Below, piece by piece: positions 20,951 through 29,942 of a stretch of DNA of 64,000 nt. Location of the stretch: positions 46,436-110,435 of the forward strand of contig NZ_JACIEZ010000012.1 in the NCBI RefSeq assembly GCF_014197145.1. The letters are read 5' to 3'. Source of the stretch: Gellertiella hungarica (lineage in GTDB: Bacteria > Pseudomonadota > Alphaproteobacteria > Rhizobiales > Rhizobiaceae). A program made the position numbers and the translations under genes. Position 1 is the first letter of the stretch; each line of letters opens with the position of its first letter. The notes under the pieces are model-generated. The model ran no database searches, was not told the DNA's origin, and saw nothing but the letters and a program-made list of their open reading frames with translations.

Positions 20951-23900
20951 TCACTTTGGTGTGATTTCAGCAAGACTGCTTTCCAGCAGCGGGTCGTCCA
21001 GCGGAATGACCCGGGCGGTTTCGGTATAGACCAGCAGACACTGGATCGGTCGATCCCGGTAGAGCGGCTTGAGGATTTCCCGGTAGATCGCCAGCTGTGC
21101 CCGGTGGGAAAGAGGGACCCCGGCCGCTGTTTCGGGCGGGTGCCGGTTCGTCTTGAAATCTGCCAGCAAGACGCGGTCGTCGAGCACCGAGAGGCGGTCG
21201 AGCCGGCCGGAAATGGCGTAGTCGCGCCCGCCGAGGCGCAAGGTGCCCATGATCGCCACTTCGGCGCGGGATCCGTGAGCGAAAAGGCCTTCAAGCCTCT
21301 CGTCGTCCATCAGCGCGGTTATCGCCCGGACCAGCCCTGCACGCTCCTCCGGATGCCAGAAACGGGCAGCACGCTCCAGATAGCGCAGTGCGGCATCCTT
21401 GCGTTCTTCGGGCGCAATCTCGGGGAGCACCTGCATCAGACGGTGCGTAAGCTTGCCGCGCTGGGCCGCCCTGTTCGGGGCAGCCTTGTCGCCGAAGAGC
21501 GGAGACATCACTAGGACATCTCCCTCTTCGTTGTCCACGACAGTGCCGGCTTCCGACGGGCTGAGCGGACGGGGCAGGAAAGGCTGCTGGGGAAGCGGCG
21601 CCATGAGCGCGGATGGAAGAGAGGGCATTTCCTCCTGCTTCTCCACCGGCATCATCGTTTCGAAATCCCGTTCCCGAACCGGACTGAACCAGCGGAGCCC
21701 TTCCCACTCGCCCTCCGGGCCGCGGAAGGTTGCCGGTCGCATCTGTTCTTCCCGGGCACCGAGGGCGGTTCTGACCAGGCTGTGCCACGTGTCGCCAACC
21801 TGCCGGCTGCCCCGATAACCGCAGATCACCAGATGGTCGGCCGCCCGCGTCATTCCCACGTACAGAAGGCGCCGGTATTCCTCCTCGCCCGCCAGGCGCA
21901 GGCGATGTGCGTCTGTTGCAACGAAGCTGTTCTCGACGGACCGGTTCGGGATCCAGACGGGCAGCGGGCCATCGGGCATTTCCAGCAGGCGCAATTTCGG
22001 CAGATGACGTGTATCGAACGGCTTCGAGCCACCATCGACCAGAAACACCACCGGCGCTTCCAGCCCCTTGGCCGCGTGCACGGTCATCACCCGCACCTCG
22101 CCGCGTCCCTTGTCCTGCTCCCGCTTGACCTCGGGGGATTCGGTTTCGAGCGTCGCGAGGAAGGAGGACAACCCGGGCAAGCCCGTCGTTTCGTGATCCA
22201 GGGCAAAGGCGAGGAACTCGTCCAGAATGTCGCTGACCTCATTGCCGAGCCGCGCCAGGAAGCGCCTCCGGCCACCGAAGGGACCGAGCACGCGGGCATA
22301 AAAGTCATGGACGGGAAGATGACGGGCAAGGGCCCGAAGCTGGTCGAGACTGTCCTTCAGCCGCGCCAGCCCGGCGTCTTCCGCACCCAGATCCCGCAGA
22401 TGGCGCCAAAGGCTGACCCCCTCCGGCCGCAGGGCCGCAAGCGCGAAGAGTTCGTTTTCCGCCAGATCGAAGAGCGGGCTCTTGAGGACCGCGGCCAGCG
22501 AGAGATCGTCGCCTTCCTGTGACAGAAAACGGCCGAGCGCCATCAGATCCTGAACGGCTATGTGGCTTGTGAGCCTCAGCCGGTCCGCACCCGCAACCGG
22601 AATGTTGCCGTGGCGCTTCAGCGCGCGATTGAGGGCGTTGACGAAGGCATCGCGCTTGCGAACGAGCACCAGTACATCGCCAGGTTCGACAGGACGCCGC
22701 TTGCCCTTGTCGATGATGTACGTCCCCTGAATCATCTCGCCGATCCGGTGCGCGATGCGGCGGGCGAGAACGGCGGCGGGCGCGCTTTCCGGGGTGGAGT
22801 CGAACGGGGCCGTCCAGTCCTCGTCGGGCGGCGAAGGTTCTGCGGCAATCATGTCCCACAGCTCGACGGTACCGGGGTGGCCAACCCGGGAAGAGCTGTG
22901 CTGCACCGGTTCACCTCCGGCGCTGAGGCCCCTGGCGTTCTCGGGAAGCGCAAACACCTGGTCGACCGCCGAAAGGACGGCTTCCGTCGAGCGGAAGGAC
23001 AAGGGCAGGCGGATCGGCGAAAACGCGCCATAGGCGGAAGCCTTGCGGCTGACCTCCTGCCGTTCCTGCGAAAAGCGTTCGGGCCGTGCCCCCTGAAACG
23101 AGTAGATCGACTGCTTTTCGTCACCCACGGCAAAAAGCGTCCGGCGTCCCGGCCGTGCCGTCTGCCCGGAGAAAAAGTCGTCCGACAAGGCGCGAATGAT
23201 CCGCCATTGATCGGGGCTCGTATCCTGGGCCTCGTCGACCAGAATATGGTCGATCCCCTGATCCAGCTTGTAATGCACCCAGGGGCCGGCATCGGAGCGA
23301 GTCAAAAGGTCTGCGGTGCGTACGATCAGATCCTCGAAATCCAGATAGCACCGGCGCCGCTTCAGATCCTCGTAGTCGCCTTCGAGCCTCTCCGCCAGCG
23401 TCAGTGCCGCGAGCGTCGCTTCGAGCATGGCATGCACCTTGAGCCGGTCGGCAAGCGCGCAGATGTGATCGCGTGCCCCCAGAACCGCATCTTCCAGGCC
23501 GGGGTCGGCTGCAGACATTTTCGTCGTGATCAGTCCCGAGGCGGATTTGGGTTCTTCCTTCGCCGTCATGAAGACCGACTTCAGCCGTTCGAAGCGCCGG
23601 TCCGGATCCTCCTCGCGACCGGCTGCCTCGAGCTCGGATGCCACTTCGCCCGCCTTCTTGCCGCCGATGCTGCGGGCACTGTCCAGATAGTCCTTCAACC
23701 GGGCGCCAGAGAGGCCGGGCAGCGGCCAGGCGGAGGACAGCAGGCCGTGGCGTGTTTCTCCGGCGGGAAGTTGCAGGGCCCTGCGGAGAACAGCCTCAGC
23801 TCCGTCCGATCGCTCCGCCTCCCTGAGGAAGCGCCGAATAGCGTTTCGATTGGCAATGATGCTCTCCAGAAGCGCCTCGAGCCCCGTGTCGTCCGCAAGG

Positions 23901-24490
23901 GAGAGCACATGGGCAAAGGCGGCTGCAAGATCGGGATCGTCCTCGGTCGAGGTCGCGGTCAAAAGGCTGCGCCGTGCGTCGCCGAGGAGCGTCGCTGCGG
24001 AACGATCGTCGAGAACGGCAAAATGACCCGCGACATTCGCCTCCAGAGGGAACTGGTGGAGCAGCGCCTCGCAGAAGGCATGGATCGTCTGGATCTTGAG
24101 ACCGCCCGGCGTTTCGAGCGCCCTTGCAAAAAGCCGGCGCGCTTCCGCAAGCCGGATGGAATCCGGCTCACGGCCTTCGATCTCCCGCAATCTCTGGCGC
24201 AGCGTCTCGTCGTCGATGGTCGCCCACTCCGACAGCCGCTGGAACACGCGGTTCGACATTTCCGAAGCCGCAGCCTTGGTGTAGGTCAGGCACAGGATGG
24301 CGGAGGGACGGGCGCCCGAGAGCAGAAGCCGCATCACCCTCTGCGTGAGCACATGCGTCTTGCCGGAGCCGGCATTGGCCGATACCCAGGCGGACCGTTC
24401 CGGATCGGATGCTATGCCCTGCTGGCGGGTGGTCCAGCTTATCCATTCGCCAGGCTCTGTCAGCTGGGGCAGCGGCTCGAAATCACTCAT
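20951..24490 (-). CDS. addA: Double-strand break repair helicase AddA
   Basis: UvrD-like SF1 helicase-nuclease subunit of the AddAB complex, the alphaproteobacterial counterpart of RecBCD. The 1179-residue protein has Walker A ANAGSGKTHVL (near residue 45), Walker B VDEAQDTSPDQW, the motif GDEKQSIYSFQGARPE, the late helicase motif VMTVHAAKGLEAPVVFL, and a C-terminal RecB-type nuclease with LADFKTNR and HRAQLAIYREIL. I chose the start giving MSDFEPLPQL at 24490; it overlaps addB by 8 bases. Longer readings only invade addB. Confidence 0.95.
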   Translation of the reverse strand: MSDFEPLPQLTEPGEWISWTTRQQGIASDPERSAWVSANAGSGKTHVLTQRVMRLLLSGARPSAILCLTYTKAAASEMSNRVFQRLSEWATIDDETLRQRLREIEGREPDSIRLAEARRLFARALETPGGLKIQTIHAFCEALLHQFPLEANVAGHFAVLDDRSAATLLGDARRSLLTATSTEDDPDLAAAFAHVLSLADDTGLEALLESIIANRNAIRRFLREAERSDGAEAVLRRALQLPAGETRHGLLSSAWPLPGLSGARLKDYLDSARSIGGKKAGEVASELEAAGREEDPDRRFERLKSVFMTAKEEPKSASGLITTKMSAADPGLEDAVLGARDHICALADRLKVHAMLEATLAALTLAERLEGDYEDLKRRRCYLDFEDLIVRTADLLTRSDAGPWVHYKLDQGIDHILVDEAQDTSPDQWRIIRALSDDFFSGQTARPGRRTLFAVGDEKQSIYSFQGARPERFSQERQEVSRKASAYGAFSPIRLPLSFRSTEAVLSAVDQVFALPENARGLSAGGEPVQHSSSRVGHPGTVELWDMIAAEPSPPDEDWTAPFDSTPESAPAAVLARRIAHRIGEMIQGTYIIDKGKRRPVEPGDVLVLVRKRDAFVNALNRALKRHGNIPVAGADRLRLTSHIAVQDLMALGRFLSQEGDDLSLAAVLKSPLFDLAENELFALAALRPEGVSLWRHLRDLGAEDAGLARLKDSLDQLRALARHLPVHDFYARVLGPFGGRRRFLARLGNEVSDILDEFLAFALDHETTGLPGLSSFLATLETESPEVKREQDKGRGEVRVMTVHAAKGLEAPVVFLVDGGSKPFDTRHLPKLRLLEMPDGPLPVWIPNRSVENSFVATDAHRLRLAGEEEYRRLLYVGMTRAADHLVICGYRGSRQVGDTWHSLVRTALGAREEQMRPATFRGPEGEWEGLRWFSPVRERDFETMMPVEKQEEMPSLPSALMAPLPQQPFLPRPLSPSEAGTVVDNEEGDVLVMSPLFGDKAAPNRAAQRGKLTHRLMQVLPEIAPEERKDAALRYLERAARFWHPEERAGLVRAITALMDDERLEGLFAHGSRAEVAIMGTLRLGGRDYAISGRLDRLSVLDDRVLLADFKTNRHPPETAAGVPLSHRAQLAIYREILKPLYRDRPIQCLLVYTETARVIPLDDPLLESSLAEITPK

Positions 24491-27400
24491 CGCCGGCTTC
24501 CTCCTCGCCTTCGGCCGTTGCCCATTCGGCGACGCGGGCGAGGTGATCGTATTCACCCCCGTAATCCTGCGCACTTGCCGGAATGAGCCGGGACATGAAG
24601 CCTCGCTGTCCCGTCTGGAGAACGCTCACGAAACGGGAAAGCTCGTTCAGCGATTCGGCGGCCAGATGGGGAGCGGACTTCACTTGCGTGGAGGCCGTTA
24701 CCTTGCCCTTCTCGTTGTTCACCACTTCCGCCTTGAACCGCGTGCCCGGTCTCAGCCGCACGTAAAGAAGGTCATCGGGCTGGCGCACGCCTGCCTGCCG
24801 GAACGCACCACCCATCAGCGCCGCGGCTTCCAGGGGAAGCTGGGGATCGAGGAGGCTTCTAGCCTGTGCCGTGGAGGGACTGGAGCCGGTCTTGTAGTCG
24901 ATGATGTCGGCGACGCCACCCGGCTTGATGTCGATGCGATCGGCAACGCCCGTCACGCTGATCCCGAGGGCGGGAAGATCGAAGCGGGCGCGGACCTCGG
25001 TGATGCTCTTTTCGACGATGCGATCCCGCTCCGCCTGCCACTCGAGGAAGGAAGCGGCAACCTCTGCAAAGCGCGGGCGCCACACGGCATCGACGTGCGC
25101 GGGAAGCCTCTCGCGGTCAAACTCCTCCTCGATGATGCGCCCCATGGCTGCCGAGGCTTCCGGATAGCCGGCCCTGTGACCCTCCCGCACGAAGCGGTCC
25201 ACGATCCGGTGATAGAGCGTACCGCGTTCCGCAGCCCCGGGATCGGTATTGTATCCGTCGAGCGGATCGAGACGAAGGATGCGCCGCGCATAGATCGCAT
25301 AGGGGTCCCGACGCAGGCGCCCCACCTCGCTGAACGAGTAGCTCTTCGGCTGGAGCGCGGCCGGCGGCCGCGGATCCGGGCGTGTTGCCGGCTCCTGTCT
25401 TTCGCCGGCATCCAGAAGACCGGCCCAGTGGCAGTAGCCGGAAGCCCGCCGGCGCAGGCCCTCGGCGAAATCCTTGCCGCCGAGCGCCAGCAATCGCTGC
25501 AGCCAGCGGGAGGCAACGGCCGGTGCCGTGCCGATCCTGGCGGAACGGGAGTAGATCAGGTGCCGGGTGCCGTTCGCCATCTCGAAATCGTGGGCGTGCT
25601 GTCCCGTCCTGCGCTCCGGCGGCTCGAGGCCGATGCCGGTTTTCATCATGCGGGAGAGGAATGGATTTCCACTGGTGGACGCTGGCCAGACACCTTCGTT
25701 GAGGCCGCCGAGGACGAGCGTATCCACGCTCTGCAGGCGCGCCTCCAGCGTGCCGAAAATGAAGACGCGAGGATGGCTCATGGCCCTCGGCTTGACCTGC
25801 TCCCCGGAAAGGAAGGCCTCCATGATGTCGGCCCATTGAGGGCCATCGGCCTCTATGATGCCGTCGGTTTCCATGATGGAGGCGAGAAGATCGGCAAGGG
25901 CGGCTCCGGCCTCGTCCGACCAGAGCGGACCAAAGCCCTTCGCAGGACAACAGGCGACTGCCTCGAGTACCCGCCCCGTCAGTTCCGCCCATTCGGAAAG
26001 GGGCCGCTGCTGCCGGAGGCCCTGCCTTAGGTCGCCGGCAAAGAGCGTACCGGTGAGCGGCGCGGTGCTGTTGCGTATGGCAACGGCCAGAGCGCGTGCG
26101 GGCTCCAGTGCTTCGGGCGGTATGGATTTCCTCCACTCCGGCACATGATAGGCTTCTGCCTGTTCGGCGAGCATGGCATCGAGCAGGGAATCGACGCCGG
26201 CGATATCGACCGAGCCGACACCGCCACGCAGCGCAAGGAGCTCCAGCGCGCAGGCCGCCTCCGGCAGCGCTTCTGCATTCATGCCGAAACGCGCAAGCGG
26301 ATGCTTGAGCAGCGAGATCAGGGCGACCGGATCGCCCGGCCGCAGGGTGCATTCGAGCACAAGTCGCGTGAGCGTGCCCTGTGGCGTCGCCATCAGCGGC
26401 GTGCCGGCGGTGTCGTCCGCCTCGATGCCGAAGCGTGCGAGTTCTGCCTTCACCCGCCGGGCAAGGCCGCGGTCGGGCGTTATGAGGGCTGCCTGCGAAA
26501 GGCCGTGCCGCCCCGGCCGGTCGAGCGCCAGGCGAAGGGCCACGGCGATGGCCGCGGCCTCTTCTCTTTCGTTGGCTGCCTCGATGAGCCCGACATCGGA
26601 GAATGCCCGCTCGAAGGCGTCCGGTTCCAGACCCCTGCGCCAATCGCTCCAGCGGCTTGTCGCATCCGCAGGCGCAAGAGCTGCAGAAAGGATGCGCTGG
26701 CGCATGGTAAGATCGGCATCCGGCTGTCCGAGAGGCCTGACATCGTCCCTTTCGAGGCCGAGCTTTCGCAACAGGACTGCCAGACCATATTGCGGATGGG
26801 AACGGCGCGCAGGATCGGTGAGCAGTCCTTCCGCATCGAGCGGAGCCACTTCCTTCCAGTCCTCGTCATCCATCCATTGGTCGAGCCCGGGCAGCACGAC
26901 AGCCCCTTGCTGCAATCCCGCAACGACGCCGATCAGTTCGGCGGTTGCAGGCACCGAACCGGTGGAGCCGGCAACGATCACCGGGTCGGCCTTTCCGTCG
27001 AGCTGTGCCAGCCGCCGGGCCTCGACGCGCAGCAGGGCATTGCGGTGACGCGCGGATGAGGATGCCTTCAGCTCCTCCAGCCGGGCGGGCCAGAAATGGC
27101 TCGCAATCTTTAAGAATTCCGCTGTCAGCTGCCACCAGGCGGAATAGGCGTCGGTATCCAGCCGGCGCAGGTCGTCCCAGTCCCGCTCCTCGGTCTCGAT
27201 GGAATCGATGAGATCGGAAAGGTCGCGGGCAAGCCAAACCGCATCCGCAGGGCTCGCCGGGGCGGCCAGGGGCGAATCGGGATGCATGCGGGCAACCGCT
27301 TCGGGAAGCCGGTTTCTCCAGGCAAGAATGAGGCGCGCCAGTTCCAGGAGCCGCGCCGTGGAGGGCAGGGGCTCTGCGAGATCCAGGATCTCCGGCGGCT

Positions 27401-27680
27401 CCAGATCGAAATAGCCCGAATCGTCATCCGTTTCGCCGAGGGGCCGGATCAGCGGCAGGATGGCGGATTGTCCTCCCAGCAACGTGACGAATTCCGACCT
27501 CAGGACGCGGACGGCTCGGCGCGTGGGAACGTAGATGGTCAGCGCGGCCAGCCGCTCGGGATTCTCGCCATCGAGACGGAAACCTGGAACGACCTCACCG
27601 GCACAGATGGCGCGCGCCAGGGTTGGAAGAAAGGGCAATCCGGGTGCAATGGTCAGGACCCTTTTGGATGCGCGTGCCAT
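24483..27680 (-). CDS. addB: Double-strand break repair protein AddB
   Basis: Second subunit of AddAB: an inactivated helicase fold with a C-terminal nuclease. The 1065-residue protein starts MARASKRVLTIAPGLPFLPTL; PTRRAVRVLRSEF and SLLKHPLARFGM are typical of the alphaproteobacterial form. The nuclease motif is clear: IIDYKTGSSPSTAQA and the downstream DPQLPLEAAAL. There is no cluster of cysteines around the nuclease domain, so the 4Fe-4S site of Bacillus AddB appears absent. One base separates it from the upstream uridylyltransferase gene; it overlaps addA by 8. Confidence 0.93.
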   Translation of the reverse strand: MARASKRVLTIAPGLPFLPTLARAICAGEVVPGFRLDGENPERLAALTIYVPTRRAVRVLRSEFVTLLGGQSAILPLIRPLGETDDDSGYFDLEPPEILDLAEPLPSTARLLELARLILAWRNRLPEAVARMHPDSPLAAPASPADAVWLARDLSDLIDSIETEERDWDDLRRLDTDAYSAWWQLTAEFLKIASHFWPARLEELKASSSARHRNALLRVEARRLAQLDGKADPVIVAGSTGSVPATAELIGVVAGLQQGAVVLPGLDQWMDDEDWKEVAPLDAEGLLTDPARRSHPQYGLAVLLRKLGLERDDVRPLGQPDADLTMRQRILSAALAPADATSRWSDWRRGLEPDAFERAFSDVGLIEAANEREEAAAIAVALRLALDRPGRHGLSQAALITPDRGLARRVKAELARFGIEADDTAGTPLMATPQGTLTRLVLECTLRPGDPVALISLLKHPLARFGMNAEALPEAACALELLALRGGVGSVDIAGVDSLLDAMLAEQAEAYHVPEWRKSIPPEALEPARALAVAIRNSTAPLTGTLFAGDLRQGLRQQRPLSEWAELTGRVLEAVACCPAKGFGPLWSDEAGAALADLLASIMETDGIIEADGPQWADIMEAFLSGEQVKPRAMSHPRVFIFGTLEARLQSVDTLVLGGLNEGVWPASTSGNPFLSRMMKTGIGLEPPERRTGQHAHDFEMANGTRHLIYSRSARIGTAPAVASRWLQRLLALGGKDFAEGLRRRASGYCHWAGLLDAGERQEPATRPDPRPPAALQPKSYSFSEVGRLRRDPYAIYARRILRLDPLDGYNTDPGAAERGTLYHRIVDRFVREGHRAGYPEASAAMGRIIEEEFDRERLPAHVDAVWRPRFAEVAASFLEWQAERDRIVEKSITEVRARFDLPALGISVTGVADRIDIKPGGVADIIDYKTGSSPSTAQARSLLDPQLPLEAAALMGGAFRQAGVRQPDDLLYVRLRPGTRFKAEVVNNEKGKVTASTQVKSAPHLAAESLNELSRFVSVLQTGQRGFMSRLIPASAQDYGGEYDHLARVAEWATAEGEEEAGDE

Positions 27681-27681
27681 G

Positions 27682-28419
27682 TCAGCCTGCCTTGCGGCCC
27701 AGCACCGTCTCTGCTTCCGCAATGGCTTCCGGCGTGCCGACGGTAATCCAGTCCGCATCGAGCAGAATGCCATGCAGCCGGCCCGAGGCGATGGCCCTGT
27801 CGAAATAGATGTTCAGGTTGAAGGGGCCATCCGGTGCATCGGAAAACAGGCGCGGATGAACCGCCATGGCGCCAGCATAGACCACCGGTGCCGGCAGTCC
27901 CTCCCGAAAGCGGGCCAGCTGGCCATCGCTGCCGAGGCTGAAGTCCTTCTTGCCGTTATGTCCGGTTGTGCGATCCAGCGGAACGCAAAGCAGGAGCATG
28001 TCCATCCGCTCTGGATCGAAACCCTGTGCCAGACGCTTGAGGGCAGGAGGTGTCGCCGTTTCATTCACCCAGAAGAGATCGGCATTCATGACGAGCGTGG
28101 GTTCGCAGTCGAGAAGCTTCAGGCCCCTGACCAGTCCGCCGCCGGAATTCAACAGCTCTTGCCGTTCGTCGGAAAGCAGGATGGCCAGGCGCCTTTCCCT
28201 GGCCAGATGCGCTTCCATCTGGTCGGCGAAATGATGAATGTTGACGGCAGCCTTCCTGACGCCGGCCTCCACCAGAAGGTCCAGCACATAATCGATCATC
28301 GGTCTTCCGGCCACCGGCACGAGCGGCTTGGGCATGCGCTCGGTGATCGGCCGGAGGCGCGTGCCGAGGCCGGCCGCCAGCACCATGGCCTGGCTTATGG
28401 GAGAGTGTCCGTCGGGCAT
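27682..28419 (-). CDS. MurU-like nucleotidyltransferase (MurNAc-1-phosphate uridylyltransferase)
   Basis: A 245-residue sugar-phosphate nucleotidyltransferase. Seen: QAMVLAAGLGTRLRPITERMPKPLVPVAG (NTP-binding loop and KPL motif), NSGGGLVRGL, and VMNADLFWV with the metal Asp. In Pseudomonas, MurU (same fold) makes UDP-MurNAc from MurNAc-1-P, and its partner kinase AmgK makes the substrate. Here the gene lies 10 bases after a TsaE-AmgK fusion, which supports the MurU role over other sugar nucleotidyltransferases. Start ATG 28419 gives the natural N-terminus; longer in-frame starts run into the upstream gene. Addressed here as MurU-like because the substrate is inferred from context. Confidence 0.87.
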   Translation of the reverse strand: MPDGHSPISQAMVLAAGLGTRLRPITERMPKPLVPVAGRPMIDYVLDLLVEAGVRKAAVNIHHFADQMEAHLARERRLAILLSDERQELLNSGGGLVRGLKLLDCEPTLVMNADLFWVNETATPPALKRLAQGFDPERMDMLLLCVPLDRTTGHNGKKDFSLGSDGQLARFREGLPAPVVYAGAMAVHPRLFSDAPDGPFNLNIYFDRAIASGRLHGILLDADWITVGTPEAIAEAETVLGRKAG

Positions 28420-28429
28420 GCTGACCCCG

Positions 28430-29941
28430 TCATGATTCGCTGGGGCCGATTTGAGCCTCTGCAAACCAGTTGCGCAAGGGTGCGAGAGCGTCGTGTTCCA
28501 GCGCACGGGACAGATAGGCGAGCGTGCGGGGCATGTGCTTCATGTAGCCGGGTTTTCCGTCGCGCTTCCACAGCCGGACCCAAAGCCCGGCAAGCTTGCA
28601 GTTGCGCTGGGCTTCCATCAGGGCGAGATCCTGCCGGAACCGGGCCTCGTGAAAGGGCGGGTCAGACCGTCTCGCGGAGAGATAGACCTCCAGCAGGCGG
28701 TCGGCCATGTCGGGAGGGATCGTCACGCGCGCATCCTGCAGGATCGAGGCGACGTCGTAGGCGGTCGGACCGATCATGGAATCCTGGAAATCCAGTATGC
28801 CGATGCGGTCCAGCCCCTGCCTCTCTCCCCGCCAGATGATGTTCGGCGAATGAAAGTCGCGCAGCAGCAGATTCGTTTCGCTGTCGACCAGGCGGTCGAT
28901 CAACCCGTTCCAGATGTCGAGATAGGACTGCCGTTCGGCAGGGGAGGCCTCGCGGCCGGTTTTCCACGGCACGTACCAGTCGAGCAGCAGCCGTGTCTCC
29001 ATGGCCATCGGCACCCTGTCGAATACCGGGACCCGGTGGACGTGCGCCCCGCAATCGTTCCGCTTGACATGAATTTCAGCGGTAAAGGGCCGGCCGTGAA
29101 GGGCGGCAAGGGCGCTGACAGAGGCTGCATAGCGTTCTTCGATCGGTTGGCCTTGCGCGTCAAGCACGCCATCCGTGCCCAGATCGTCGAGCAGCAGGAA
29201 CCCCTGCTCGCAGTCGGCGCAGAGAACCTCCGGCACCGCGAACCCTCGCTCTGCCAGTCCTTGCGCGATTGCAATGAAGGGCCAGGCATCCTGCGCGATA
29301 TGGGCGACCTTTGCATAGGGTTTGCCCTCGAATACCGGAGGACCTTCCGGCGGTTTCGGCCAATCCATGAGGATCAGGCGTTCGCCCTTCTCGCCCGGGA
29401 GATATTCGTAGGCCCGCACGGATGCGTCCCCGGTCAGAAAGCGGCGCGGCGCGCTGCCGAAGCCCGCACGCTCGAGGAAGCCGCGGATCGCCAGACTGCG
29501 TTCGATCCTTTTGCCGGCTTCCCCTTCGGCGCTGATGTCTGCACGCCGGCCATCGCCCTCGTGAGTGATGCGGATTTCGATCCGGTTGGCCGGGATCGCG
29601 TCCGGCATGCGTTCGGGCCATTCGATGATGGCGATGCCGTCGCGGATCGCCTCGTCGAACCCGAGCTCATCCAGCTCGGAACTGTCGGCAAGCCGATAGA
29701 AGTCGAAATGGGCAGCCGGAATGCGCAGATCGTAGCTTTGCACCAGCGTGAAGGTCGGGCTCGGAACCTCCAAATCCGCATCATCGGCCAGCGTGCGCAA
29801 CAGGGCGCGGGCGAGCGTGGATTTTCCAGCGCCCAGATCGCCCGAAAGGGCAAGCACATCGCCCCTGCGCAGGGCGAGCGCGAGGTCCCCGCCCAACCGG
29901 ATCGTCGCTGCGTCATCCTTCAGGGACAGGCTGACCTGCAT
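28430..29941 (-). CDS. Fusion protein: TsaE ATPase domain + AmgK-like sugar kinase
   Basis: A single 503-residue protein in two parts. Residues 1 to about 145 are TsaE (YjeE), the ATPase of tRNA t6A37 synthesis: Walker A LSGDLGAGKSTLARALL, then VPSPTFTLVQSY and HFDFYRL. About residue 160 onward is an aminoglycoside-phosphotransferase-fold kinase: LLLRDFHSPNIIW (catalytic Asp and Asn) and GILDFQDSMIGPTAYD (metal Asp). The kinase matches AmgK, which phosphorylates MurNAc/GlcNAc at C1 in peptidoglycan recycling, and a MurU-like gene follows. Single continuous frame, no sign of a frameshift. One base separates it from divL. The fusion is, as far as I recall, widespread in alphaproteobacteria. Confidence 0.9.
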   Translation of the reverse strand: MQVSLSLKDDAATIRLGGDLALALRRGDVLALSGDLGAGKSTLARALLRTLADDADLEVPSPTFTLVQSYDLRIPAAHFDFYRLADSSELDELGFDEAIRDGIAIIEWPERMPDAIPANRIEIRITHEGDGRRADISAEGEAGKRIERSLAIRGFLERAGFGSAPRRFLTGDASVRAYEYLPGEKGERLILMDWPKPPEGPPVFEGKPYAKVAHIAQDAWPFIAIAQGLAERGFAVPEVLCADCEQGFLLLDDLGTDGVLDAQGQPIEERYAASVSALAALHGRPFTAEIHVKRNDCGAHVHRVPVFDRVPMAMETRLLLDWYVPWKTGREASPAERQSYLDIWNGLIDRLVDSETNLLLRDFHSPNIIWRGERQGLDRIGILDFQDSMIGPTAYDVASILQDARVTIPPDMADRLLEVYLSARRSDPPFHEARFRQDLALMEAQRNCKLAGLWVRLWKRDGKPGYMKHMPRTLAYLSRALEHDALAPLRNWFAEAQIGPSES

Positions 29942-29942
29942 C

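Noticed and set aside
22562..24586. 674-codon + strand frame opposite addA
   Set aside because: Antisense shadow of the AddA helicase gene.
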